Assembly: GCF_026239675.1 (NCBI RefSeq)
Contig: NZ_JAPIVQ010000001.1
Location: forward strand, 806,001 to 870,000
Direction of reading: 5' to 3'
Length of the DNA stretch: 64,000 nucleotides
Origin: Pedobacter sp. PLR
GTDB lineage: Bacteria; Bacteroidota; Bacteroidia; Sphingobacteriales; Sphingobacteriaceae
Position numbers and translations under genes: made by a program. Each line of letters opens with the position of its first letter. The stretch's first letter is position 1. Below the pieces are notes generated by a model, which saw nothing but the letters and a program-made list of their open reading frames with translations, made no database searches and was not told where the DNA came from. Shown here piece by piece: positions 19,901 through 28,100 of the stretch.

Positions 19901-20986
19901 TCCGATTTTAGATTTATATTCCCTGAAAGGGGTAGAATTGACATGATATACATTTACACCGCCATAATAAGTGCCCACCCAGATTGAACCGGCGGCATCC
20001 TGCATCAGGTCGTAGATAGAATTCTGATTCAGACTGGAAGGGTCGTCAGGCAAGTGGTTTAAAACTTTAATAGCCTTCGTTTCCACATCGATGATATTGA
20101 TACCGTTTAAGGTTGATACCCATAACTTCCCATCTTTGGCCAGCATCATTTTACGAATTACATTACTACTGATGCTATTCGGCTGCCCGTTCTTAAAACG
20201 GAAATGCGTAAAGCTTCCCTTCTCCCGATCCATGAGCTCGAGTCCGCTGTTATGTGTTCCGATCCATAAATTATGTTGATGATCTTCCAGAATTGAACTG
20301 ATGTCGTTATCGCTCAGACTTCCCTGCCGCTTGCTATCATGTACATAGGAACGGCATACATATTTCCCGTTTTTAAAGTCCATGCGGGTTAGTCCCTGGA
20401 TCGTACCAACCCACATGACGTTATTGTGATCCTGATAGACCGATTTAATCAAATGATGGATAGGTCCTTTTTGCGGATCATTAGAAGTCATGAAGCGTTC
20501 AAATTTATCCGGACTAACCAGCTTGTTCAAACCGCTGTCTGTCCCCACCCAGATAAAGCCCTGCCGGTCTTCATAAATACTCCTGATGATGTTATTACTC
20601 AGGCTATGCTTTTGTTTTGAGTGATATTGAAAGCGCTTAAAGGAATTGGTTTTAGGCAGATATAGGTTCAGCCCCTTTTGCGTTCCTACCCATACATTCC
20701 CCTTGCTATCGGTGAGCAGGGCATTGATATTCATGCTGCTCGTTAAAGAAGTGCTGTCTTTTTTATGGTATTTATAAACTTCGAAATTTTGTGTATTGAA
20801 CTTATTTAGTCCGTCTTTGGTACCAAACCACATAAAGCCCAGACTGTCCTGGGTAATGGATAAAACACTGCTTTGCGACAGTCCGTTTTCTACCGTCAGG
20901 TGATTAAAGCTAATGCTTTTTTGTTGCGCCGTAGTCCCGATATAGGAGAACAGCAAGGCCAGAAGCAATAGTTTATAGTGGTTCAT
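16913..20986 (-). CDS. Hybrid two-component system regulator (HTCS)
   Basis: One-protein sensor and transcription factor in the inner membrane; the periplasmic part senses an oligosaccharide and the cytoplasmic AraC domain activates the locus. From the ATG at 20986 (MNHYKLL) there is a signal peptide, two seven-bladed propellers of Reg_prop repeats (many GLN/WVGT motifs), a Y_Y_Y domain, a membrane helix (WWAYLIYLSAFAGLLFLF), a HisKA box NVSHEIRTPLTLIEGP, a HATPase with GTGIGLALSKK, a receiver with DLIVSDVMMPVMDG, and a C-terminal AraC helix-turn-helix pair. All catalytic residues are present. An upstream ATG at 21004 is possible but overlaps a palindrome. It is adjacent to and codirectional with the locus. 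Confidence 0.95.
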   Translation of the reverse strand: MNHYKLLLLALLFSYIGTTAQQKSISFNHLTVENGLSQSSVLSITQDSLGFMWFGTKDGLNKFNTQNFEVYKYHKKDSTSLTSSMNINALLTDSKGNVWVGTQKGLNLYLPKTNSFKRFQYHSKQKHSLSNNIIRSIYEDRQGFIWVGTDSGLNKLVSPDKFERFMTSNDPQKGPIHHLIKSVYQDHNNVMWVGTIQGLTRMDFKNGKYVCRSYVHDSKRQGSLSDNDISSILEDHQHNLWIGTHNSGLELMDREKGSFTHFRFKNGQPNSISSNVIRKMMLAKDGKLWVSTLNGINIIDVETKAIKVLNHLPDDPSSLNQNSIYDLMQDAAGSIWVGTYYGGVNVYHVNSTPFREYKSKIGKNGLSSNVVSSIVEDSKKNLWIGTEAEGLNYYDRASGKFSSFRHDPENPSSLSSTLVKAVSIDHKGKVWVGTYEGGLDQYLPATKSFRHYTANPTDPTALNSSRIISLLHDRQQRFWIGTRANGLFLYNEEKDNFSPFFGDHDKHDLKVVRCLFQDSKNNIWICCSSGTYILAPNSTRIRKFKNNDERMSFNDINFVQEDSRGYIWLGGYESGLIRYMPQNKTIRSFKKEDGLPSNVILGMLEDDKGNLWISTDNGLSKFDRKTFKTYTVRDGLPGNVFNYNSFFRDSKGEFFFGGFNGLVSFYPNQIKDNDRVPKVVFTRLRLFNKPIAINDETQLLKENISLTKEITFSYHQNIFTVDFAVLNYIKSEKNRYAYKLEGFEKDWNYVSSPSATFTNLPSGTYTLLIRGSNNDGVWNPVPTKLLIHVNPPFWKTWWAYLIYLSAFAGLLFLFSRFLWIRALLKREQDVYQMKLDFFTNVSHEIRTPLTLIEGPLETLINETQESPALNRKLLTVRRNAGRLTRLVNELLDFRKAESGKLSLNIVPGNIVSFAKEIYLSFTDLAIKQHIDYQFLSEEEQIEVYFDDEQLEKVLYNLLSNAFKCTPDGGMIRLSVLKTADGFVEIHTCDNGKGIPEESRDKLFSNFYQIKDPLSRNSGTGIGLALSKKIAELHHGTLFLADQKDIPEVEIRTCFCLKLKLGQAHFSKDELVQDFLNSENPAHYLVGESPVEDLMLLVPVSEATEIDEQVTILIVEDNHEVRDFIVQSLRPYYLILEAENGELGVQIAIEKIPDLIVSDVMMPVMDGLELCRTLKTDVRTSHIPVILLTARTGNIHEVNGLKTGAEAYLTKPFSISRLQLTISNLLLLQANMRRKFSQQITLQPANILIESSDEEFLNKVMTLIENNFTTPEFSVNTLASDLGMSTPILYKKIKVLTGLTVNNFIKSVRLKRAAQLLRQKVYTVYEIAYLVGFSDPKYFSKEFVKQFGRTPSDYALEE

Positions 20987-20999
20987 TTTTTTATTCTTA

Positions 21000-21033
21000 T
21001 ACAATATTCTGCTGCGTAGCGCAGTATATTGTA
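21000..21033. promoter_or_regulatory. Imperfect palindrome upstream of HTCS gene
   Basis: Arms at 21000-21012 and 21021-21033 match at 12 of 13 positions around a short GC-rich centre. It sits 14-47 bp before the preferred HTCS start, so it could be an operator or a leader hairpin. Its position is also a reason to prefer the inner ATG for HTCS. Confidence 0.4.
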
Positions 21034-21093
21034 ATATTTGGTCGGGGGTAAAAGTATATAAAAAATATCTTCCCTACCAAAAACCTCAGGAAT

Positions 21094-21180
21094 TATTGAT
21101 TCAGCCAGTTTTTAGAGTTTTTCTCTATTGCTCTTTTGGTTCGTGATATATTTTCTTTTAGCAAGAAAGCACTTCATTTT
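21094..21180 (-). pseudogene. Fragment: LytTR gene tail joined to broken wHTH gene
   Basis: Positions 21094-21117 repeat, with about one change, the last codons of the LytTR regulator gene (22886-22909), still ending in Asn-Trp-Leu-Asn-Gln-stop. Positions 21130-21180 align with 22633-22685 inside the small winged-helix gene, with shared blocks CTCTTTTGGT and AGCACTTCATTTT. The parts between are deleted. This is non-coding debris of the module seen intact at 22.5-22.9 kb. Confidence 0.6.
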
Positions 21181-21196
21181 TTTAATTCTAACAAGA

Positions 21197-22291
21197 TCAG
21201 TATACGTTTTTCAACTCGTTTACATGGTTTAATTGCTTTAAAATAGCTCCCGGCAATGGGTGTTTTTTTATTTCTTCTGTCCAATACTGAGCATTGTAAA
21301 AACTTTTATCAATATCCACGTTGCTTTTGGATTTCAGGGGCTTAATGCCATTGTAATTTATTTTGGTATCAAAAAATATCTCTGTAACCGTTTCTACTTC
21401 ATTGCTTTTACCCTTTACATTGGTCTTCTCCAATATCTTCTTATTAGAAAAAAGGTATGTTGGGTGTCTGGTACCATTTGTCGTTGTCCATTTTTCAATA
21501 TTTTTTGATTTCCCTGAGATCTTCCACCTTAAAGCTATTTTTATTGCCTCTTCTCCTTCAAAATTATTAGTAACATTAATCTCAATTGGAAGATTTTCCT
21601 TGTCAAGTACAGCGTAGCCTACATTCTTTTCCTCATCATAAACATCGTACAAGCTATCTTTAAGATTTTTTATATTATACCAGCTCCAACTACTAGAAAT
21701 TCTATCACCGTTAGGTACGTCGTCATTAAAAAAACCATCTTTAAATGAAACGCTAACTATTTTTGACTTTGTTTTTATGCTATCAATCTTAAAGTTCCTG
21801 AATGCTTTTACATACTTATTCTTTTGTGTACGAAAAGGTTGTTTCACATCTTCAAATGAGATTTTATAATCTGTTATAGCATCTCCATATCTTACAAGCT
21901 TATTATTCACCAATTTCCAGCTACGTATATAAGCACTTAGGAAGTAATAATCGTTAATGCGCTTAGCTGTCACTTCAACAGGATTTAATTGAATAACTTT
22001 GTTTTTCTCCAGGTAAATAACACCCGTTAATGTAACGAGCGGCACTTCAACAGACTGGTATTCTACGTTGTATAGTATTATTTTTTTCATTTCTAATTCA
22101 CCAAATAACGATTTATCAAAAATAAATTCTCCTTTTTTATTGGTCCCACCGATTAGACTCCCCGTCTCGGTAAATATTGATATTCCGTTGATGGGCTTTT
22201 TATCTGCTTTATCCAGAATAATAATCCTGGTGCTTTGAGCAAAGGAGAAATAGGAACTTAATATAAGAATTGAAAAAAAAAGATATCTCAT
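21197..22291 (-). CDS. Secreted carboxypeptidase-regulatory-like domain protein
   Basis: Unknown function. A signal peptide (SSYFSFAQ near residue 19) is followed by a CarboxypepD_reg-like beta-sandwich (IIILDKADKKPINGISIF, then GGTNKKGEFIFDK) ending about residue 95, and then a 260-residue region with no motif I know. Such proteins occur in Bacteroidota as envelope proteins distantly related to the N-termini of SusC. It is AT-rich relative to neighbours and flanked on both sides by copies of the LytTR gene tail, so it looks like inserted DNA. No operon partner is evident. Confidence 0.65.
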   Translation of the reverse strand: MRYLFFSILILSSYFSFAQSTRIIILDKADKKPINGISIFTETGSLIGGTNKKGEFIFDKSLFGELEMKKIILYNVEYQSVEVPLVTLTGVIYLEKNKVIQLNPVEVTAKRINDYYFLSAYIRSWKLVNNKLVRYGDAITDYKISFEDVKQPFRTQKNKYVKAFRNFKIDSIKTKSKIVSVSFKDGFFNDDVPNGDRISSSWSWYNIKNLKDSLYDVYDEEKNVGYAVLDKENLPIEINVTNNFEGEEAIKIALRWKISGKSKNIEKWTTTNGTRHPTYLFSNKKILEKTNVKGKSNEVETVTEIFFDTKINYNGIKPLKSKSNVDIDKSFYNAQYWTEEIKKHPLPGAILKQLNHVNELKNVY

Positions 22292-22381
22292 GAGAGGGCG
22301 TGTGTTAATTCCAGTAGTTGTCTCAAAAAAAAGAAGATAGCTACATATTGGTTCAATTTCACTAAACTAAACCTATAAGAT

Positions 22382-22389
22382 TAACTTTG
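22382..22389 (+). promoter_or_regulatory. Orphan -7 element TAACTTTG
   Basis: A perfect TAnnTTTG match followed by C on the plus strand, but no credible plus-strand gene follows: only a 24-codon frame that ends in the LytTR-tail repeat. Either a relic of a lost gene or chance in AT-rich DNA. Confidence 0.25.
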
Positions 22390-22486
22390 CAATATTAGTT
22401 CCAACTTAAATAATGTAATGCTAAAAAACAACTACCCTCGTTTTGTTTTTTGGAGATTGCGTAACCTATTGCTTTGCGATAACTCC

Positions 22487-22510
22487 TATTGATTCAGTCA
22501 GTTTTTAAAG
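22487..22510 (-). repeat. Decayed copy of LytTR gene 3' end
   Basis: This 24-mer matches 22886-22909 at 23 of 24 positions, with similarity continuing about 20 bp further out. One change turns the Trp codon of the LytTR C-terminus into a stop. It directly abuts the 3' end of the small winged-helix gene. Confidence 0.65.
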
Positions 22511-22512
22511 TT

Positions 22513-22770
22513 TTATTTTAGAATATGCCATTGACCTCTTGTACCTCCAAGACGGGTAATATATCCTTTAACTTTTAAAAGTTCTATATGCATTTGAGCT
22601 GCTGAAACATTAATATCCAATAGTTTGGCCAAGTCTCTTTTGGTAAGTTTACTATTTTCCTTTAGCAAAATAAGCACTTCATTTTGTCTTTGGGTTAAAT
22701 CTAAGATTGGACCACCTTTAACTAAACCATCATCAACAACATTAACTTCTGGATTTATAGGAAAGGACAT
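22513..22770 (-). CDS. Small winged-helix protein, likely remnant of larger regulator
   Basis: An 85-residue protein whose last 60 residues form a winged helix-turn-helix (LTQRQNEVLILLKENSKLT, then RDLAKLLDINVSAAQMHIEL and KGYITRLGGTRGQWHIL). The pattern matches the C-terminal winged helix of AlbA_2/Schlafen-type or Fic-type proteins, which are normally several hundred residues. The first 20 residues look like linker, so this is plausibly a truncated remnant, or a free-standing DNA-binding peptide. A second, more damaged copy lies at 21130-21180. It may be expressed but I cannot assign a role. Confidence 0.5.
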   Translation of the reverse strand: MSFPINPEVNVVDDGLVKGGPILDLTQRQNEVLILLKENSKLTKRDLAKLLDINVSAAQMHIELLKVKGYITRLGGTRGQWHILK

Positions 22771-22884
22771 TCTTAAAAAGTTCTCTTTTATTTTAAGCTG
22801 ATTACTATCACTGTCTACAATCCCATCCCCCCTAAAACAAGAGTTTATGATTATTGCAGGTAATAAATTGCTTTTGTGGTAGCT

Positions 22885-23640
22885 CTATTGATTCAGCCAG
22901 TTTTTAAAGGCTTCTGCCCTTTCCTCACTTACCACAACTTCAAGACCTTCTACCGGTGCCGGTTCCAGTACAATCCTTACCCTGTTTCTGGAAAGTTTGT
23001 ACATCTCCCGAACGGCTTTGATATTGATGATAAATTTGCGGTTGATGCGGAAAAAGTCGGAGCTGTCCAGTTGGGGTTCCAGACTGCCAATTGTTTCTTC
23101 TATGATGTAATTCTGTTTGTCGTTGGTTACCAGGAACAGGTATTTACCTTCTGCCATAAAGTAAGCCACATCCTCAGACTGTACCGTCTTGATCAGCTTA
23201 CCTAATTTCACCATGAAACGGTTACGGATTTTTGGCGCAGGGCCTTGCGTTTGATAACTGAATTGCGGAAGACCAATTTCGGAGATCTTACGAATCCCTT
23301 TCAATTTTGCCAATGACGCAGCCACATCCTCTTCATCAAAAGGTTTGAGCAGGTAATCGATGCCTTGATTTTTAAAAGCTTTGAGGGTGTACTGGTCGTA
23401 AGCTGTGGTGAAGATCACCGGACAGTCTACTTCGACCTGTTCAAAGATCTGGAAGCTTTCGCCATCCCCCAGGTGGATGTCCATAAACAAGAGGTCAGGG
23501 GTATTGTTGCTGAGCCATGCTACTGCTGCTTCCACAGTTGCCAGGGTAGCCATTACTTCAATATCCGGATTTAACTGGCCCAGTATTTTGCGTAAGGTAA
23601 CTGCTGCCAATTCTTCATCCTCAATAATTGCTACTTTCAT
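22885..23640 (-). CDS. LytTR-family response regulator
   Basis: Cytoplasmic response regulator, probably activating the upstream susCD/metalloprotease operon. The receiver domain starts VAIIEDEE, with phospho-acceptor Asp in LLFMDIHLGD (residue 54) and the conserved Lys in YLLKPFD. A LytTR DNA-binding domain covers about residues 150-251 (FMVKLGKLIKTV, then FFRINRKFIINIKAV). I chose the ATG at 23640 because a -7 motif lies at 23659-23666, which would leave the longer frame starting at 23661 without a promoter. The likely partner kinase is at 31264-32880, on the far side of the transport genes. The gene's 3' end is copied twice downstream. Confidence 0.93.
   Translation of the reverse strand: MKVAIIEDEELAAVTLRKILGQLNPDIEVMATLATVEAAVAWLSNNTPDLLFMDIHLGDGESFQIFEQVEVDCPVIFTTAYDQYTLKAFKNQGIDYLLKPFDEEDVAASLAKLKGIRKISEIGLPQFSYQTQGPAPKIRNRFMVKLGKLIKTVQSEDVAYFMAEGKYLFLVTNDKQNYIIEETIGSLEPQLDSSDFFRINRKFIINIKAVREMYKLSRNRVRIVLEPAPVEGLEVVVSEERAEAFKNWLNQ
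22886..22909 (-). repeat. Parent copy of the 24-bp LytTR tail repeat
   Basis: The genuine 3' end of the LytTR gene, including its TAG stop. Copies at 22487-22510 and 21094-21117 bracket the carboxypeptidase-like and winged-helix genes, as if a segment ending here had been duplicated or inserted by recombination. Confidence 0.65.
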
Positions 23641-23658
23641 CCTCTTCTTGCTTGGCTG

Positions 23659-23666
23659 CAAAAGTA
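23659..23666 (-). promoter_or_regulatory. -7 promoter element TACTTTTG for LytTR gene
   Basis: An exact match to TAnnTTTG, followed by C, 18 bases before the chosen LytTR start. It directly follows the U-tract of the susD terminator, so the regulator gene has its own promoter. No clear -33 element was found. Confidence 0.55.
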
Positions 23667-23701
23667 AAAAAAAACTCCGGTCTGTAAAACAGACCGGAGT
23701 T
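23664..23701 (-). terminator. Intrinsic terminator of the protease/SusCD operon
   Basis: A 13-bp perfect stem (23673-23685 with 23689-23701) and a 3-base loop, followed on the minus strand by nine T. It lies 35 bases after the susD stop and closes the metalloprotease-susC-susD transcript. Confidence 0.9.
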
Positions 23702-23735
23702 AATCACCCGCAATAGTTCTTTATAATTATTAATG

Positions 23736-25100
23736 CTACTGAAGGTTCGGGTTTGCCCTAATCGCTGATTGAGGGAAACGAATGGTATACCTCGGATCGT
23801 TCTTCTGAATAGTATACGTTACACCTTTTAACTCATGAGTCATTACAGGCTGACCGTAACGTCTCAAATCGTACCAACGGTGTCCTTCCAATGCCAGTTC
23901 TCTTTCTCTTTCATTCAGGATTTCCTGATATAAATCTGCTTTACCCAGTCCGGAAATCCGGGCTTGCTCAGTTGCAAAATAAGCAGGCGTTAAGCGTTTC
24001 GCTTTTAAAGCCAGTAAGGTTTGTAAAGCAGTACCAAGGTCTTCTGTTTGCAGCGCGGCTTCTGCCTTAATCAGGTATAGCTCCCCATTACGGAAAGAGA
24101 TCTTGAAATCGTTAAGATTACCTTTATTAGACATTAATTTGTCTTTATTTTCTTCGTAGCCTGCGTCGCCAGGGAAAACTGTAGCCTTCTTGAAATATAC
24201 CGCAACCCTTTTATCATTTTGGGGATCATAGATCCCTAATAAATGCGGAGAAACGAAAGAAGCATTTGTTGCACCTGGATTAAAGGCTGATTCCATCGAC
24301 ATGATATTCTCTACGGACTTAAAGTTGTTCGGTGATAAAACATTTGCTGTTGCATTCAGGTCTTCCAGTTTGTCATTGATAGCCAATCCTTCCTGACTTG
24401 CTTTTAATGCGCTGCTCCATTCTCCTCTAAACTCATGAATTCTTGCTGTTAAAGCTAAAGCTGCACGTTTGCTGAAACGATAATTCTGACCGGCAGGGAA
24501 ACTTGTCACATTTAACAAAGCTTGTCCCGCAGCAAGATCTGCGAAGATCTGATTGTATACGACCTCTACTGTTGAAGGCTTATAATTTGTTTCCAAATCA
24601 ATCTTCAAAGAGATTGGAACACCGCGATCTGTTGCCGCCGTATTCTTATCAAAAGGCTTAGCATATAAATTCAACAACTCGAACAATGCGTAAGCACGAA
24701 GCAAATAAGCTTCCCCTTTAATTTGAGCTGTCTCGGTAGAAACCCCTGCTCTGGTTTCAATATCTTCAATCACAGAATTTGCATAGAAAATCGAAGTATA
24801 AAAACCACCGTAAGGCATTTCCATAGAAGTGGCATCAGGATTCAAGTCATTCCACTTGTACTGATCGTAGTAGTTTGGCGTTTCTGTGGTATAGAAATTC
24901 AATGTCAACTCGTCTGTACGAAAAGCCAGATTAGATTTATGACTTGGAAACTGAACATATCCAGAATTCAACAAGGCTCTGAAATCCTCTACTGTAGTAG
25001 GGATTACTTTCCCTACCGGCTCAATATCTAAATATTTTTTACAGCTGCTGGCTGATATGATCAGGAACAGAATGGCTGTTAATTTTATGATCTTATTCAT
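23736..25100 (-). CDS. SusD/RagB-family outer-membrane lipoprotein
   Basis: Ligand-binding lipoprotein of the second SusCD pair. The lipobox is IISASSC near residue 20, followed by KKYLDIEPVGKVIPTTVEDF. SusD signatures are GEAYLLRAYALFELLNLYAKPF, GELYLIKAEAAL, and NERERELALEGHRWYDLRRYG near the C-terminus. It is 454 residues, at the short end for SusD. It begins 10 bp after the susC stop and is the last gene before a strong terminator. Association with a secreted zinc protease makes peptides or glycopeptides possible ligands, but this is inference. Confidence 0.94.
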   Translation of the reverse strand: MNKIIKLTAILFLIISASSCKKYLDIEPVGKVIPTTVEDFRALLNSGYVQFPSHKSNLAFRTDELTLNFYTTETPNYYDQYKWNDLNPDATSMEMPYGGFYTSIFYANSVIEDIETRAGVSTETAQIKGEAYLLRAYALFELLNLYAKPFDKNTAATDRGVPISLKIDLETNYKPSTVEVVYNQIFADLAAGQALLNVTSFPAGQNYRFSKRAALALTARIHEFRGEWSSALKASQEGLAINDKLEDLNATANVLSPNNFKSVENIMSMESAFNPGATNASFVSPHLLGIYDPQNDKRVAVYFKKATVFPGDAGYEENKDKLMSNKGNLNDFKISFRNGELYLIKAEAALQTEDLGTALQTLLALKAKRLTPAYFATEQARISGLGKADLYQEILNERERELALEGHRWYDLRRYGQPVMTHELKGVTYTIQKNDPRYTIRFPQSAIRANPNLQ

Positions 25101-25110
25101 GGTTTCTTAA

Positions 25111-28100
25111 TTAAAAAGTTGCGTTTAAACCAATTGAAATACTTTTGGTGATTGGTTGTGCATAAATGTTACCATAAGTTTCCGGATCAAAATAACCTTT
25201 GTAATTCGTACCGATTACGAAAGGATTTCTTGCCTCCATACTAATTCTCAAGCTATTTGCTTTTACTTTTCCAGCGATTGCTGTTGGCAAACTATAGCCT
25301 AAACGGATACTATTGATACGCACATAACTCATGTTTTTAACGAAAATATCTAAGTTACTATAGGTATTAGCAGGATCATTACCATTCTGCCAGCTATGAG
25401 CCATCCATCTTTCTCCACCAAAACTATCCGCTCCATAAATACCCGGCAAACTGCTACCTGTATTTGTTGGAGACCAGGCGTTAAGAATTTCTCTTGAATA
25501 ATTCCTTCCACGGTCAACCTGTGAAGGGTTAAAAAGAGGTGCTGTATTTACCAGTTTATTGATATTGAAAAGTGCAGAGATTGATAAATCGAAGTTCGAG
25601 TAACGGAAACGGTTAGTCAAACCACCTGTGAATTTAGCGTCACCATTTCCTGCATAAGTATACAGGTCCTGGAATGCTTTACCACTGTATTTGCTACTTA
25701 CCTCGTAACCTGCAGCCCAATCTATATCGGCATTCGGATCATACAATCCGTAAAACTCTTCCATAGAAAGTGTCTTGCCATCTCTGACAAACAACGGAAG
25801 ACCGTCTTTGTCTAATCCAGCAGTTTTAAGCACCCAGATTCCATTTACCGGATAGCCTTCTTTAGATGGCATAAACTGGTTAGGACGAACCTTCTCTCTG
25901 ATCACTTTGGTTTTGTTGTGGGCAATATTGAAATCCGTTGACCACTGGAAATTAGCGGTGTTGATGTTTCTTGTAGAAATCGTCAACTCCAAACCTTTAT
26001 TACTCAATTGAGAGAAATTAGAACTGGTATAATTGAAACCATTTTCTACCTGTAATTCTTCAATTCCAATCAAATCTTTACTGAAACGGTCGTAATAATC
26101 AAAAGTAACCTGAACAGCATTTTTGAACATTCCGAAATCAACTCCCGCATTGAAAGTAGAAGTTTTTTCCCATCTCAACTTGTTATTTGGCGGATTCGTT
26201 ACACCGATAGTCGGTTGGTTTCCACCAGGGAAGGCACCCGAGTTACCATAAGTTCCTATGACAAAAGGAGAGGTACTTTTATCAATATTTCCTTGTAAAC
26301 CGTATGAGGTACGAACGCGTAGGTTCGAAATCCAGGAGATATTTTTGATAAACTCTTCTTCACTTGCATTCCATGCACCTGAAAGGGAATAGATCGGCAA
26401 GTATCTGTATTTAGGATCTACCCCAAATAAGTCTGATCCGTCGTAACGAATACTACCATAAGCAGTATATTTTCTGTCGTACGTATAAGACAAAGTACTG
26501 TAGAAAGAGGCATAAGCATTTTCTACATATCCTTTTAGATAAGGACGTAAATCTTCTGCATTGGCGTAACTATTGTCCGGGAAAATAACACCCTGACTCG
26601 TCAGCGTACGTTCGTTAAAACCAAAAGCTCTGGTTGAGATCGCTTCGTTAGTTGTTCTTCTGAACTCCGTACCTGCGAGTGCCTCAATTTCATGCTTTTC
26701 AGCAAACACCTTTTTATACTCTAAAATAGTTTTCCAGTTGTATTGGAAGCTGTTTGCGCTTTGGTTATAAATCGTTCCACCTTGTGGCAGGAAAGATTCC
26801 TGTTGCTTGGTAATCGGATTCCAACGTTTATATTTATCTCTGTATTTACGGGTGTAATAAGAATTTTGTCCACCAAATTTCTCTACGTCAGTATCTTCAA
26901 ACTGAAGACCTAATTCCGTACGGATACTCAGATTTTTATGAATTTGATATTTCAAATCAAGGATAGCCTTTATACTCTTGTTGTCTAAAGTATAACGGGT
27001 GTTTTCACGTTCCTCGATTGCATTAAAAGGAAGGTAAGTATCACCACCACGGTCACCGAAAATATCCGGATCATAGTTAAAACCACCTGCTGCATTTCTC
27101 ACCGTTTGGTAAGGATTTACATTCCTGGTGTAAGTACTGATGTTGGTAAAGGCATCCGCATCCGCAAGGTAATTGGTACGTGTAGATTTCGAACCAAAAA
27201 CTGCTGCTCCTGCTTTCAACTTCTGAGAGATGTTAAAATCAGTTTTCAGGGTCATGTTGTAACGCTCTAAACCGGTTTGTTTAGTCGTACCTTTTTCATT
27301 GTAATAACCACCTGATAAGTAATAAGTAGCCTGCTCAGAACCACCAGATAAACCTAAGGTATATTGCTGGTTAATGGCATTCTGATAAATTTCTTTACCC
27401 CAATCTGTTCCATCTGCTCTCAATGCATTGATTGCTTCCTGAGTGGAAGGATTTAAAGCAGAGAAACCACCGGTTCTGTATTTACTCAACTCACCACTTT
27501 TCTTCAAAATCCTCGCTATCTCACCATTACCGGATCTGTAGCTTAAATCAGAACGGCCAGCCATACCCAATTCGAAATCTACTTTTTCAGTAGCATTCAT
27601 CAGGTTCAGTTTACCAAAATCAGGACGTTGTGAAATGAAAGAGTTCGCGGAGAAGTTAATCGCCATTGGCCCTTGTTTACCTTTTTTAGTGGTGATCACG
27701 ATTACCCCGTTTGCTGCTCTTGCGCCATAAATAGCGGTAGCGGCAGCATCTTTAAGGATCGTAATGTCGGCGATATCATCAGGGTTTAAACCTGCAATTG
27801 GTAAGTTACGCAATTGATCGATATCGTCTTTTCCAATGGTATTAGGCAAATTGGTACCGTCTAAAGGAAGACCGTCCAATACCCATAATGGATCTTGTGA
27901 ACCGTTTAATGAAACTGTACCACGGATTCTGATCTGCGGTGCAGCACCAGGACCACCGGTAATGTTTCCAACAGAAACACCAGCAACCTGTCCTTCTAAC
28001 ATCTGGTCAATACCGGAAACACCAGTCTGACGCACTTTGTCATAGTCCAGCTTTACCGTAGCCGTTGTGTTTTTACGTTTTGCAATATCAGTATAACCAT

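Noticed and set aside
22382..22490. 24-codon plus-strand gene after the TAACTTTG motif
   Set aside because: Too short, no family, and it ends inside the LytTR-tail repeat; treated as chance or a relic.
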